In this document: piece by piece, positions 22,475 through 32,529 of the stretch | Numbering within the stretch: the first letter of the stretch is position 1 | How the letters are laid out: every line of letters begins with the position of its first letter | DNA from: Gonapodya prolifera JEL478 | Lineage: Eukaryota > Monoblepharomycota > Monoblepharidomycetes > Monoblepharidales > Gonapodyaceae | Assembly (NCBI GenBank): GCA_001574975.1 | Contig: KQ965871.1 | Span: 29,320 to 93,319, forward strand | Length of the DNA stretch: 64,000 nucleotides | Direction of reading: 5' to 3' | Made by a program: the position numbers and the translations under genes | The notes under the pieces: model-generated | Seen by the model: only the letters and a program-made list of their open reading frames with translations | What the model was told of the DNA's origin: nothing | Databases searched by the model: none

Positions 22475-23003
22475 TCACTCGCCTCCGGCGGACGCCTCGG
22501 TCAGCGCTAACGCGCCTAGGCCTCGGGCTCCCTCCTCCGGTCTTTGCAGGCCTCCGTTGCTCGAACTCACCCTCCACAAGCGGCTGCCAATCTGTATCGT
22601 TACCCGCGGCCACGCTCTTGTAGAAGCCTCCGACGGCGGCCTCGACCTGACCCGTATTGAGCAGGGCAAACGCAAGTAAGTGCTGCGCCTCTCGCTTTGT
22701 GCGTTCGTTTCGCAGCGCAGGAACGACCGCCTCGATGACAGAATGGAAGTCTCGGATTTTGTAGAACCCGCGGGCGGCGTAGAGCCATGAGATTGGATCT
22801 TGAAAACGAAAAAAATGATTGAGATCGGAGTAGGGGGAGTGGAGAGCGGATGCGGGTGTGCGGCGGTGCGGGAGAGATGAGTTGGAGCGGTGCAGGAAGG
22901 AGCTTAAATAGAGCAGGGGCAGAGAGTGGCGCGCACCTTTTGGATAGAACCCGACCGATTCCTGCAGAAAGTCGCGGACTGATTTGCGCTGCGCTTCGAC
23001 CAT
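22475..23003 (-). CDS. Small helical (TPR-like) protein, 113 aa
   Basis: Three exons join in phase: 23003-22937, 22798-22571 and 22521-22475. The product starts MVEAQRKSVRDFLQESVG and has paired amphipathic helices (WLYAARGFYKIRDFHSVIE, then REAQHLLAFALLNTGQ and VEAAVGGFYKSVAAGN). These look like about two tetratricopeptide-type repeats. It ends ALALTEASAGGE. No TM or signal peptide. I do not recognise a named family; a protein-protein adaptor is likely. It is divergent from the DEAH helicase, with 86 bp between the ATGs. Confidence 0.72.
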
Positions 23004-23089
23004 TGTGAGCGATGAATGCTTTGGCCCTAAAGTGGTGCCAAACCCGTCAGTGCACAGTCCCCCACCGATTCGTGCTCAGCGTCCGTCGC
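23004..23089. promoter_or_regulatory. Putative bidirectional promoter, helical-repeat gene / DEAH helicase
   Basis: This 86 bp interval separates the two preferred divergent ATGs. If the helicase used the upstream in-frame ATG at 23012 the gap would be only 8 bp, which is one reason to prefer 23090. Inference from layout. Confidence 0.45.
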
Positions 23090-26000
23090 ATGGAAGCAGA
23101 CGATCCAATCCAGACGCAGCGCCGGTCGCTGCCCATCTACGAGTACAGAGACGCCCTCATCGAGGCGCTCGAGCACTACCCCACGCTCGTCGTGGTCGGC
23201 GACACGTGCGTATTCAGTCTGTAAGCCATCACGCTCCTTCCAGCGCTCACAGATGCTCTACCAATGCAGCGGGTCGGGAAAAACGACGCAGGTTCCCCAG
23301 TACCTACTCGAGGCGTTTGGTGGGGACGGAAAGCTGCGGGTTGCGGTACGTTCTGCCCTCTGGCAACGACAGCGCATCGAGTCTGAAAAACTGTACCGAA
23401 TCTGATTTAGGTGACGCAACCGCGTCGTATTGCTGCTATTTCAGCCGCCCAGCGAGTGTCGCAAGGTAAGGTCTCTCGCTACCACCCCCAATAAGCACGT
23501 GTAAGGTTTCTGATGCTCCTCAACCGCCAGAGCTCCGACAGCCCAAAGTGGGGCTCCGGGTCGGATACAAGATCCGCTTCGAGGCGGCGGTAGGGAATGA
23601 CACGGAGCTGATATACATGGTATGTGGTTGGCAACACTCCGGCACAATAAAACACAACCACAACCGCGCACGACCTTCAGACCGACGGCGTCCTCCTCCG
23701 CGAAGCCTGCACCGACCCCACGCTCTCGGCATACCACGCCATCGTCATCGACGAAGCCCACGAGCGCTCTCTTGACACGGACGTCCTGCTCGGCCTGCTC
23801 AAGCGCGCGCGCCGCGCCAGGCCCGACCTCAGGCTGCTCGTTATGAGCGCAACGCTCGACGTAGACAAGTTCTCGGCGTTTTTTGACGACGCGCCTTGCT
23901 TTTCGGTGCCCGGGAGGACGTTCGAGGTTGATATTTTCTTGTGGGTGTGCGAGGTGCCCGCTTACCCAAAGGGTACGGGGGTGGGGGGCGATGCGATGCT
24001 TGATCGCGGGGGGTCCTACTGATTTTCTTCAGTTGCCCCCGAACTTGTCCCCCCGCCGACGCTTCCCCCCCACAGCCAGAAGAAGATCAAGATCGCCACG
24101 CTCAAGAGCACGTTCGTCCAGCGCGCCGTCGACACCGCCATGCACATCCATGCCACGCGTCCCATGGGCGTACGTTGCTTTTCGTTGCCTCAACCTCACC
24201 CCTTGCCCTCATGTAACCCAACCCAACCAACCCACCCATCACAGCACATCCTCGTCTTCCTCACGGGCCAAGACGACATCGAGACCGCCGTTCGCCGCGC
24301 GACAGAAGCCGATCGCGCGCTGGACTACACGCGCGATATCTCGGACCGCTCTGTGCGCGGCGTGCGATGCCTGCCCGTGTACTCTGCGCTCGAGAGCGGC
24401 GAGCAGCGGGCGATTTTCGACGAGGCTGGGGACGGGCTGCGTAAGATTGTGTTTGCGACTAATATCGCGCAGGTGGGTCCTGGGGGGCGGTGAATGGCAA
24501 GGGAGGATGATGACGTGACGTGACCCCCCCCCCCCCTCTAATTGAAGACTTCCATCACCATACCCGGGATCCGGTACGTGGTTGATTCGGGCTTCGTGAA
24601 GCAGAACCAGTACGACCCGGCTACGGGCATGGACGGGCTGCTGGTGGTTCCCATCAGCAAGTCCGCCGCGACGCAGAGATCCGGTCGGGCCGGTACGTCA
24701 TAATGCCGTTCTTGTGTCGCGTGAACGATGCCCCTCTAACCCACCGGCGTTCACAAAGGTCGTACAACGCACGGCGAATGCTACCGGCTCTACTCGCGAG
24801 ACTCGTTCGACGAGCTGGACGCGGAGACGGTCCCGGAGATCCAGCGGACGAGTTTGCTCGCCGTCGTGCTGGACTTGAAGAAGATGGGCGTCAAGGACGT
24901 GCTTGGGTTTGAGTTTATCGATCCGCCCGAGCGGAACTTGGAGGTGTCGGCGATCAGGCAGCTGTTTTTGCTTGGAGGTGGGTCGAAGTCGCTGTCGCAC
25001 GGTCAACATCATCCGCTCTGCTCATGACCGCTTTCACACTCTTCCACAGCACTCACACCAACGGGTGACCTCACACGCACCGGCGACCACCTTTCGGCCT
25101 TCCCCATCTCTCCCTTCCTCAGCCGGGCGCTGCTGTCGGCAAGCCAGGAATACCGCTGCGCGCGCGAACTACTCACCATCTGCGCATTCCTCTCCATCGA
25201 ATCCATCTGGCTCGAGCCCCGAGACGAGACCAAACGCGACCTTGCCGCCCGCACGCGCCGCGAGTTCGCCCACCCGAGCGGGGACCACATGACCCTCGTG
25301 CGCGTCTGGGACGCCTTCCAGGACTCTGGGGAGGACCGCGAGTGGTGCAAGCGGCACTTTATCCACCACCGCGCCGTGCGCACCGCGGGCAGGATCAGGG
25401 ACCAGCTTGTGGGCGTCATGAGCAGGTTGGGCCTGGATACGAGCGGGAGCTGTAGGGTGCGTCGGTCGAACGGCGATATGGAGAGAGAAAGGGATAGGGA
25501 CAGGGACGGTAAGCGTCGGCGGGGTTGGGCGGCCCCCGATGGCGAGTACGACCCCGTGCCCGTGATCAAGTCGCTCTGTACGGCGCTGTACCCAAACGCT
25601 GCAAAGCGGTACGGCGAGCGCGGGGTGTTTTACGGGTACGCCGGTGTTGCCGCAAGTCGAGGCCCCGGGGGGAGTGGGAGTGGTGGTGGTAGTGGTGGAG
25701 GGACGGGAACGGGAACGGGAACGCGAGGTCAGCGTGGCGACGCGGTGGCGCTGTTCATGCACCCGCAGAGCGCGCTGTGGGAGGAAGGCGGGGAGTATGG
25801 CGGGCTGGAGTGGGTTGTGTTCCATGATGTTGGTGAGTCTTTGCGTATCGTGGATGGCGTGACCTTGGGTTTTGTCTCACGCATTCTGCTCTTGACGATT
25901 TTATGTATCGCCGGCGTATGATCTGTGCGCTCGTCCTGAAAACATCGCATTACACCATTGTCGCCATTGCCTCATTCACTCCACACAGTGTACACGAACC

Positions 26001-26314
26001 GCGCTACGATGAGGCACGTGTCGCAGGTGGACTGGAGCTGGATCTCCCCGCTTGTAAGTCGTCTGTCGGAGATCGACGAGGAGAAGCTCACGGGTCGGAC
26101 AGTCGTTGAGACCAGCGGTGGGGAGGGTGGCGAGGGTGGGGCCGGAGAAGCTTCCCGGGGAGAAGAGGGGCAGAAGGAAGGGGACAGGGAGGAGGAGAAG
26201 GCGGGCGAGGTGGAACGAAAGAGGAAGCAGAAGGAGGAGGAGGAGGAGCAGAGGGATGCTAGAGTCAGGGAGGCGAGGGAAAGGTATGCGGCGAGGAAGA
26301 AGGCGCGGACATGA
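23090..26314 (+). CDS. DEAH-box RNA helicase (DHX/Prp type)
   Basis: ATP-dependent RNA helicase of superfamily 2. Many short exons, starting 23090-23215, 23270-23345, 23411-23465, 23531-23619 and from 23681 on. Motifs in order: [24 protein letters not shown] (I), VTQPRRIAA (Ia), [17 protein letters not shown] (II), VMSATLD (III), FLTGQDDIE (IV), [22 protein letters not shown] (V), QRSGRAGR (VI), then the winged-helix, ratchet and OB-like region ([27 protein letters not shown]). The C-terminal end is extremely Glu/Lys/Arg-rich. There is almost no N-terminal extension, closer in size to DHX40 or DHX35 than to the long spliceosomal Prp2/Prp22; orthology is undecided. A Gly/Ser/Thr/Arg-rich insertion near 25670-25730 looks like simple-sequence expansion. 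Confidence 0.92.
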
Positions 26315-26735
26315 GTGGGTGCGGAGTGAGAGGAGTTTTGTGGCATTGTATTATGCATTATGTAGAAAGTTGTGAAGGTGGTAATGATGACGATTTCAAG
26401 GTACAAGAAGGACGGAGCTCTGGAGGTATGTAAGAACAAAAGAAGTAGCGTATTTCGGGGAATGCATCGATTTCAGTAAACGACACTTGGGTTCCTAAAT
26501 GCAATTATTTGGGCAAAATAGGTTCAAACAATGATAATGATACATCGTGCTCCATGAGATTGGGTGGAATGAAGAAATTGCAAGTTGCGAACAAGTCCAA
26601 CTAGTTGGCGAGTCGGTACATGCCTAAGAGCACGGATCCTGGTAGAAACGATGTGATGAATGAGTGGTAGAAGGAGTATCTTCTGTTCGTATTCGTTCTT
26701 TCGTTCCGGTTGCCCGCACACCGTCAACGTCCACG

Positions 26736-27008
26736 TCACACAGGTTCAGCTTCCAATCCCCAGGCCATCACGCACCACCACCACCGCCACCCCCTTCGCC
26801 AGAACATACCTAGCCCAAACGCGCCCAGAGTTGCCCTCCTCGCCAGCACGTTCCCGCCGCCCGCTCGACTAACGATTCGTGCCTCGTACAGAAGGTAGGC
26901 GCCCAGACCGGAGAATGTGGCGAATCCGGTGACGCGGCAGGGCAGACAGTCGTGGGGATTCTGCGTATTGGAGGTGGATGGGGAAGGGGAGGGGTCGGGG
27001 GACGACAT
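26736..27008 (-). CDS. DMAC1/TMEM261-like small membrane protein (DUF4536)
   Basis: A single exon of 90 residues. A Ser/Pro N-terminus is followed by DCLPCRVTGFATFSGLGAYL, the signature of the DUF4536 family, whose animal member DMAC1 helps assemble the distal membrane arm of mitochondrial complex I. Two hydrophobic segments fit two short TM helices (GFATFSGLGAYLLYEA and LGAFGLGMFW), separated by a basic loop. It ends with an unusual Trp-rich stretch. The C-terminal end could be altered by an undetected intron. It is convergent with the DEAH helicase. Confidence 0.72.
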   Translation of the reverse strand: MSSPDPSPSPSTSNTQNPHDCLPCRVTGFATFSGLGAYLLYEARIVSRAGGGNVLARRATLGAFGLGMFWRRGWRWWWCVMAWGLEAEPV

Positions 27009-27237
27009 AGAGAGTTCAGGTGAAGATTCGCAACGGAATATTAGGGCTTCACGTTTTTTGTACAGTGGTTTCTGAACACCCTAAATTTCCGTGGTAACCA
27101 CAGAATAGCTTGGTCGTCAACCTCCTACCGTGCCATGGTCAGCTGATTTCGAAACTCATATAAAGTTCTTGATGAGGAATCTCGAATGTCGTTAGTTTTC
27201 TCAACAAACAAGAGCACATATAGTTTCCAGGCACCTC

Positions 27238-27575
27238 TTAGGCACTTCGACACGCTTCCCCTTTTCCTTCGGGGTTGGGCAAGGTGAAGTTGACGTATGT
27301 AGATGTATCGGCGCCTTTCGCCATCACTTTGCTGCGACCACCCATTCCTGAATAAACGACAAACTCCACCACAATTCTTGTCTACTTAAAACCCGACTCG
27401 GCGAGTCGGACTCACCACCCGCCTTCAACAACATTCTCACACCGTGCGTCGCTTTTATTTTCTCCTGGGTGGTCCCATCGCACCGGTGGGACGAAGTCGT
27501 ATTCCACTTGATTGCAAAAGAGGGAAAGTGCAATTGAAGGATGGTTGTGCAAGTTTCGCAGCACCCGATAACCAT
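27238..27575 (-). CDS. Small hypothetical protein, two exons, 89 aa
   Basis: Two exons, 27575-27416 and 27347-27238, join in phase across a GTGAGT...CAG intron of 68 bp. The joined frame reads KIKATHGVRMLLKAGGMGG, then SKVMAKGADTSTYVNF and ends GEACRSA. The N-terminal part is Cys/Thr-rich. The family is not recognised. The last four residues (C-R-S-A) superficially resemble a CaaX end, but the a1 position is Arg. The start could lie further upstream, because open sequence continues in another frame to about 27660. Confidence 0.42.
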
Positions 27576-28308
27576 CAAATATGTGAGGTGGGGATGTTTG
27601 TAAACGAACGCCTAGAATAAAAACGAGTTTCTTGTCGTGAATAAAATGGGATGCCAGTGACATTTGGGCGTAGGTGTCACACTACTTCGACGCTCGGTCC
27701 ACCTGTGAAACTCCGATAACGTCCGTTCGAATCTGAATCAGAAAGAAGTGGGAACTTGATAGTCGCGTCTTCAATTCCCGGAAGGGGAAGGGGTTACGGT
27801 GCAAGCCGTCAATCCCTGTCCACTCGAAATGCTCCGATAATGCAACAGATGTCCGTGCGCAGTAACGCGTTGAGTCGATACTCCTCTCCAAGGGTGACGG
27901 CGTGGAGGCAGGCCGGAGGTAGCAGCAGAAGATCCAGGTGGGATAAGAGCCGCACACAGACGGGGCGTAACACAAAGCCGGTGTATTCTTCTCGGGGCAA
28001 TTTCGCCCAAACTGATTCTAAACTTGCTACTTCTAACGTCCTCTTTTATACCCTACGATATGTACCGTGCATGCGAATCCAAATCCGCAGTCACGCAAAG
28101 TCCAACGCTGAGCGCGCCCTTCTCTCACTCAGAGTCCGTTACAACTTCCCATTCCTTCTTCATTCATCGTCCAAGAGGGAAAGAGTGTCCTTGCGTGAAT
28201 AAACGAAGTGATGATCGAGTGGGGCTCGGGTACATCGTTATGCCCAGGTAAACGGTTATATTATGTTGGTTATCAGCACCTAACGTAAGAACCTAAACAA
28301 CCTCAACC
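27576..28308. other. Unresolved region between small genes
   Basis: The longest frames (minus strand, about 27682-28010) are Leu/Arg-rich and lack a recognisable domain. They could be an upstream exon of the small gene at 27238-27575 or non-coding. Nothing firmer is visible. Confidence 0.3.
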
Positions 28309-28847
28309 ATGTATTCCAAATTCGCAGCTGACGAGGCCGAGGACGCCAAGAGACTATCAGAGTTTGAAGCAACCGTACGGAAGCTTGACGAAGCTGATCG
28401 GGGACGGTCCCGCCAGCGTATGGTCGAGGATAGCGACGCCGTTAAAGTGGGTCTCATCCTATTGATTTCGCTTCACATCTCTCATGATACACTCATACCG
28501 TTGCTTTTTACTTCACAGGAGGCCGAAGCGAAAGTACAGCGTGCCCAAATCGAACGACTGCAAAAAGCCGACTTTCCCCAACCCTGATCCTGAAGAAGCC
28601 GCCAAACAGGACGAGGAGAAACGCACGGTTGCGTACATAGACTCGCTTAAGACGCCCAGTCTACTTGAGAATGCAGAAAAGATCGCGGAAGAGGCGGTGA
28701 GTATTGTCATGGAATCGTCGGTGCGAGCTGCACTTTATATCCTCCATCTCCCTCTACAATGTTACCTACTGTACCAAGGTTGAAGAAGAATTCGGAAGCT
28801 GGGAAGAGTACGGGGACGGGAGTAAAGATCGAGGTGCGAAGAAGTGA
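28309..28847 (+). CDS. Small acidic coiled-coil protein
   Basis: Exon 1 (28309-28448) encodes [20 protein letters not shown] and further heptad-like helix. An intron ends at CAG 28519. The middle exon runs to about 28696 and the last exon (about 28781-28847) encodes [22 protein letters not shown] and stops. Within the middle exon the frame that follows exon 1 in phase ([19 protein letters not shown]) hits a stop at about 28588. The frame that continues to the last exon ([20 protein letters not shown]) is offset by one base. Either a small splice variant was missed or there is a one-base frameshift between 28560 and 28590. Function unknown. Confidence 0.5.
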
Positions 28848-29219
28848 ACTGATGACGATTCGGACGACGAAGAGCTGGGAAGTCGCTGCAGCATAGTATC
28901 ACTGTAGAAGCTATAAGATTTGCTCTTTTTTTTTTTCAAACCACACGTTTCCAAATGTCGACAAAGGAAGGGTGCTGCGGTTTGTTTTGTTCCCAAACTT
29001 CTTGGAAACATCTGGAAACGCGATTGGTCCCCTGGCCTTTGGGTGCGATGGAAGAAGAGCTTCAAGAAATGTATTGGTACCGGGACTGTGAAAAAGTTGA
29101 ATTGGACAGATGGATGCGGTGCAAGTCCGTTCGATTGGAGCCAAAAAACATAAATACAAGCGACATTATTGTTTGGGATCACTCCGTGAAGTAAAGGTGA
29201 TCATGTACTTCTCAGTCAG

Positions 29220-29721
29220 CTATAAGTTTGCCAAGCCATTTTCTTTCATATCCGTAACCAACATGGATCCAGGAAAGTAGTGCGTGATGTTGAACTCCGG
29301 CTTGGACGAGAACACAACGGACTGTGGGGTCACTCCGCACGCCCAAAACACCGGTATTTCATTGGACAGCACCCGCACAGCGTCACCAAAGTCTGGCTTC
29401 GTAACATCCGTCAAACCAATGAGGGAGAAATCTCCGAGGTGAACTTGGGTGCCGTGCACCTGTGGCAACTTCCCCGTGATCTGCACGGCCTTGATCCCGT
29501 CTGCGGCAATCATTGGACGCATTGAGATCACCATGTTGCCCTGGAATGGCACTGTCGGTGTGCACGGAATGTTGGTTGTGGACATCGCCACGTTCTTGCC
29601 TCACTGACTCGTAATGGGATACCGGCATAGATGAGAGGCTGCCAAAGGGAAAGGAGCACCGTTGGACGAAAGCGACCAGGTCATCACTCCGCAAGTCTCT
29701 TCTGTCTGTGCTTTCTTGCAT
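29220..29721 (-). pseudogene. UPF0317/DUF1445 putative hydro-lyase remnant
   Basis: The C-terminal half of the UPF0317 family (D-glutamate cyclase/DGLUCY-related) is clear: NIPCTPTVPFQGNMVISMRP, IKAVQITGKLPQVHG, FGDAVRVLSNEIPVFWACGV and ITHYFPGSMLVTDM, ending at 29220. Just upstream, DLRSDDLVAFVQRCSFPFG also belongs to the family but is in another frame. The switch near 29598-29605 needs one extra base. The family's N-terminal half was not found in the ~1 kb upstream. This is therefore best read as a truncated, frameshifted relic, although a sequencing error at the shift is possible. Confidence 0.72.
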
Positions 29722-30694
29722 AAGCTTGCCGTGCTGTGCGGGTGGCGAGGAGGGATGCCTCGCAGCTTGTGGTCATAGTGTGTTGCAGGTCGAGCGAATG
29801 AAAGTGTCAGTAGTGAAAAGGAAGGGAGAGAGGAGTTTCCGTTTGCGAGGCTGGCCAAAGCAGCCCCGACAATTAATTTGTCTCCCAGATCGGTCTCAGT
29901 CATCATTTGTATTCTTGAAGTATAGCCATATTGTAATACGACAAACGGCACCCAATCGCTTCACCATTCTAAACATAGAGATCCAAACTGCACAACCCAG
30001 TGAAGCTCTGTGGAATCTTCTCAGGGTGCAAACACCAGAGATGCCCAAAGAATAAATAATGCACAGGCTACTTGGGCTCTGGGTGCAGGGGCGGCAAGCG
30101 CACGGTGGTTCGGCACCTGGTGCGCTTTGTTTCCAACGGGCATAGCTCACTCGCTCCTGACAGCGCACATTTTGATGCTAGGAGGCACAAGACATGCTAA
30201 GATCATCAGCACAGACGTGAACTACAAACTGTCAATCAATGTTCCTCATGTGGAACGTTGGTTCTTCCTCAAAGTTCATGAGATTCCCTTTTTTCTTTTA
30301 GGCAATCATTATTATTCTAGGCAAATAAGCTCCTAGATCATATTTAGTTTCGATCTGCTCTAACATTTCCTGAAATTCCTGCTCCTTCAGACGGGAAGTC
30401 TTGTGCATCCCGTAATAAACAAGGTAGATTCATTATCCCATGAAACATCGAAGAGTTTTGTTCTTGGTGCTTTAGGCTTCCCAATATAGTGTGTACAACA
30501 AGCAGAATTATTGTCTGATGGAGGTCCCGTCAAAGCCCAGGAACAATTCCAGAGAGAACTGATGCCACAACAGCTCCTCCCACAAAACTGCCAAATGGAA
30601 GGTAGGACATTGGCTTTAACTTCTTCAAAATACAGTGAACGTCATCAGAAACGTGTAACCCAAATATGCACCAGTTTGTGAAGTGCTGACCTAT
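29722..30694. other. AT-richer intergenic stretch
   Basis: No supported gene on either strand. I searched it for the missing N-terminal half of the UPF0317 protein and did not see it. Confidence 0.4.
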
Positions 30695-31815
30695 TTAGAG
30701 TTCGACCGAGAGCTTAAAACTGAGAATTATCAAGAAAGGCAACGGCACGCTCAAATCACAGTTGTTCAAGACCACATGGTACTCTCCCATCCATTCAGGA
30801 GTACCCTCTTCAAGCAGCGCTCGCTTTGCTGTTTGTGACCCTGTCCAGAACAATTCTCCTTCTGATAAGCGGTTTGGGTACTTCACGTGGAATGCCTTAT
30901 CAGTATGATGCTGCCGGCAATCCTCGAATTTAAGGAGCTCTTTCTCAGAGTAGCAGCGGCGATACACTGTACATACAACAGACAAAGAGAAATCATTAAG
31001 CAATCAACTAATTCGACAGGGTTGATAAGCCATTCCCGTTGCAAACGCACCTTTTCCATCTGAAGCTCTTTCAAGGAATTCTTTCCACTCTATACGTTCA
31101 ACGGAAGGCTTGTGCTTTTTCAGCTGTTCCAGCCTCTTGGATCGTTTTTCCTTGACCTCCAGAGGAACCACGTCATCTTCTGCTGGTGCTTGGACACGGG
31201 GCTTTTGCTGGTCTGGCCCACAACCATTGGGGAAGGGATCCACCCGTCCCACTATCTGGTGTGATCAAACCATCCCTTTGCAGCCAGGCGTGCACAAGAC
31301 TTTGCTGTTGCGCACTACAAGGTTGGGCATGTTGAGTCAAGACCATCGCCTGGCATGAGACAAAATGACATACAAGTGCCCTGCAAACATTGCAGACGTT
31401 TCCGTAGTAGACAGCAAAGTGCCTTGAAAATGCCCTACAGTTTTCTTCTCCTGTCCCGCTTGAGGTGAAGAAACGTCACCGATATTGTAGAAAATTATAT
31501 CCCCGACGAGAAGTGAGTCTGGATCCCTGAACGGCTCGAATGGAAATCTAAGCAGTCGGTTGTGGTTCAACCTGCGCTCACTTGACGATCAAGAAAGACA
31601 TTTCCGACTGCAAGATGTCGAGATCGAGAAGCTTGCAAGTTGCGGGGTTTGTCCGCAGAGCTTTTGCCTGGCCAAAGCCTGACCCACCGTCCTCCCAATG
31701 ACCTACATGGATGCAAACCTCGAAGAGGAGGAGGCCAAAGGCAAATTCTGGGGCGATGTGATTGAGAGTCGACTTTCATTCTGGGGAAGCCTCTCCGACC
31801 ATCATTCCTCATCAA
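30695..31815 (-). CDS. Possible multi-exon gene of unknown function
   Basis: Several minus-strand blocks look coding but their joins are unsettled. They are GSGFGQAKALRTNPATCKLL near 31660, FPFEPFRDPDSLLVGDIIFY near 31520, a Lys-rich block VKEKRSKRLEQLKKHKPSVE near 31140, and LSEGELFWTGSQTAKRALLE then PEWMGEYHVVLNN near 30800, ending at 30695. Apparent introns between some blocks would be under 40 bp, and one block holds an in-frame TGA near 31260. The gene may therefore be degenerate or the frames misjoined. No domain was recognised. Confidence 0.3.
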
Positions 31816-32529
31816 TCAGAAACCTTCTAGAACGGCATCTTGCAAAAGTATTTGAAGTGCCTTCGCGAGTACTTCGAATATGGATTGAAGTTCTGCATCA
31901 AAAATCATCGACAAGGTCGGGGTCGAGTTTGTTGTGAGTTACACCCGAATCAGCTTCATTTTGGCATTCAATATTTGCAGACCTCCACGGTACTGCACAC
32001 AACTCCTTGCTCTGATTTTAGCATAACTCATGACGATCTTCCACACCAATCGAATCGCACTGGTGGGAAGATCCAGGATACCAGTGTGTCAGTTCAACAC
32101 CCACTGGTGCTGGTGGGGTCCCATGAGCGATAATGAGTGAAAATCGGTATTCAGAGGAGACATGATGGGGCCGCGGGTCGTCCAAAACAACCCTGATCTC
32201 TTGCTACCTGCCGTGGAAACACCCCCACGCGAATAGCCACCAAGGACCAGAACGTTAAAACCCCCAAACCACGGGACAGGGGTTTTTTTGATGCTGGAGC
32301 GGAAAGAAAAGGCAGTTCACACCGCTCACAAAACACATTGTGAAACACAGCACGTGACCAAAAATAGATATGACCCTCATCGCGCAAACGAGATCTGTGA
32401 AGTGCTCTAAAACGATGTACATCTACCCGTCCAAAACCTTACACCTCCACATAATGTTCTCCAACCCACGCCCAATCACCGTCCCAACACCGTCCCCCAA
32501 CACCCCAAATCAGACCACACAACCCCCGC
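31816..32529. other. Intergenic
   Basis: No supported coding frame. It contains the 3' flank of the ArfGAP gene at its right end. Confidence 0.4.

Noticed and set aside
23012-23089. Upstream in-frame ATG for the DEAH helicase
   Set aside because: It would leave 8 bp to the divergent gene and adds residues unlike the family; 23090 fits better.
31690-31937. Plus-strand frame as a gene
   Set aside because: It lies opposite protein-like minus-strand blocks and has no domain or splice support.
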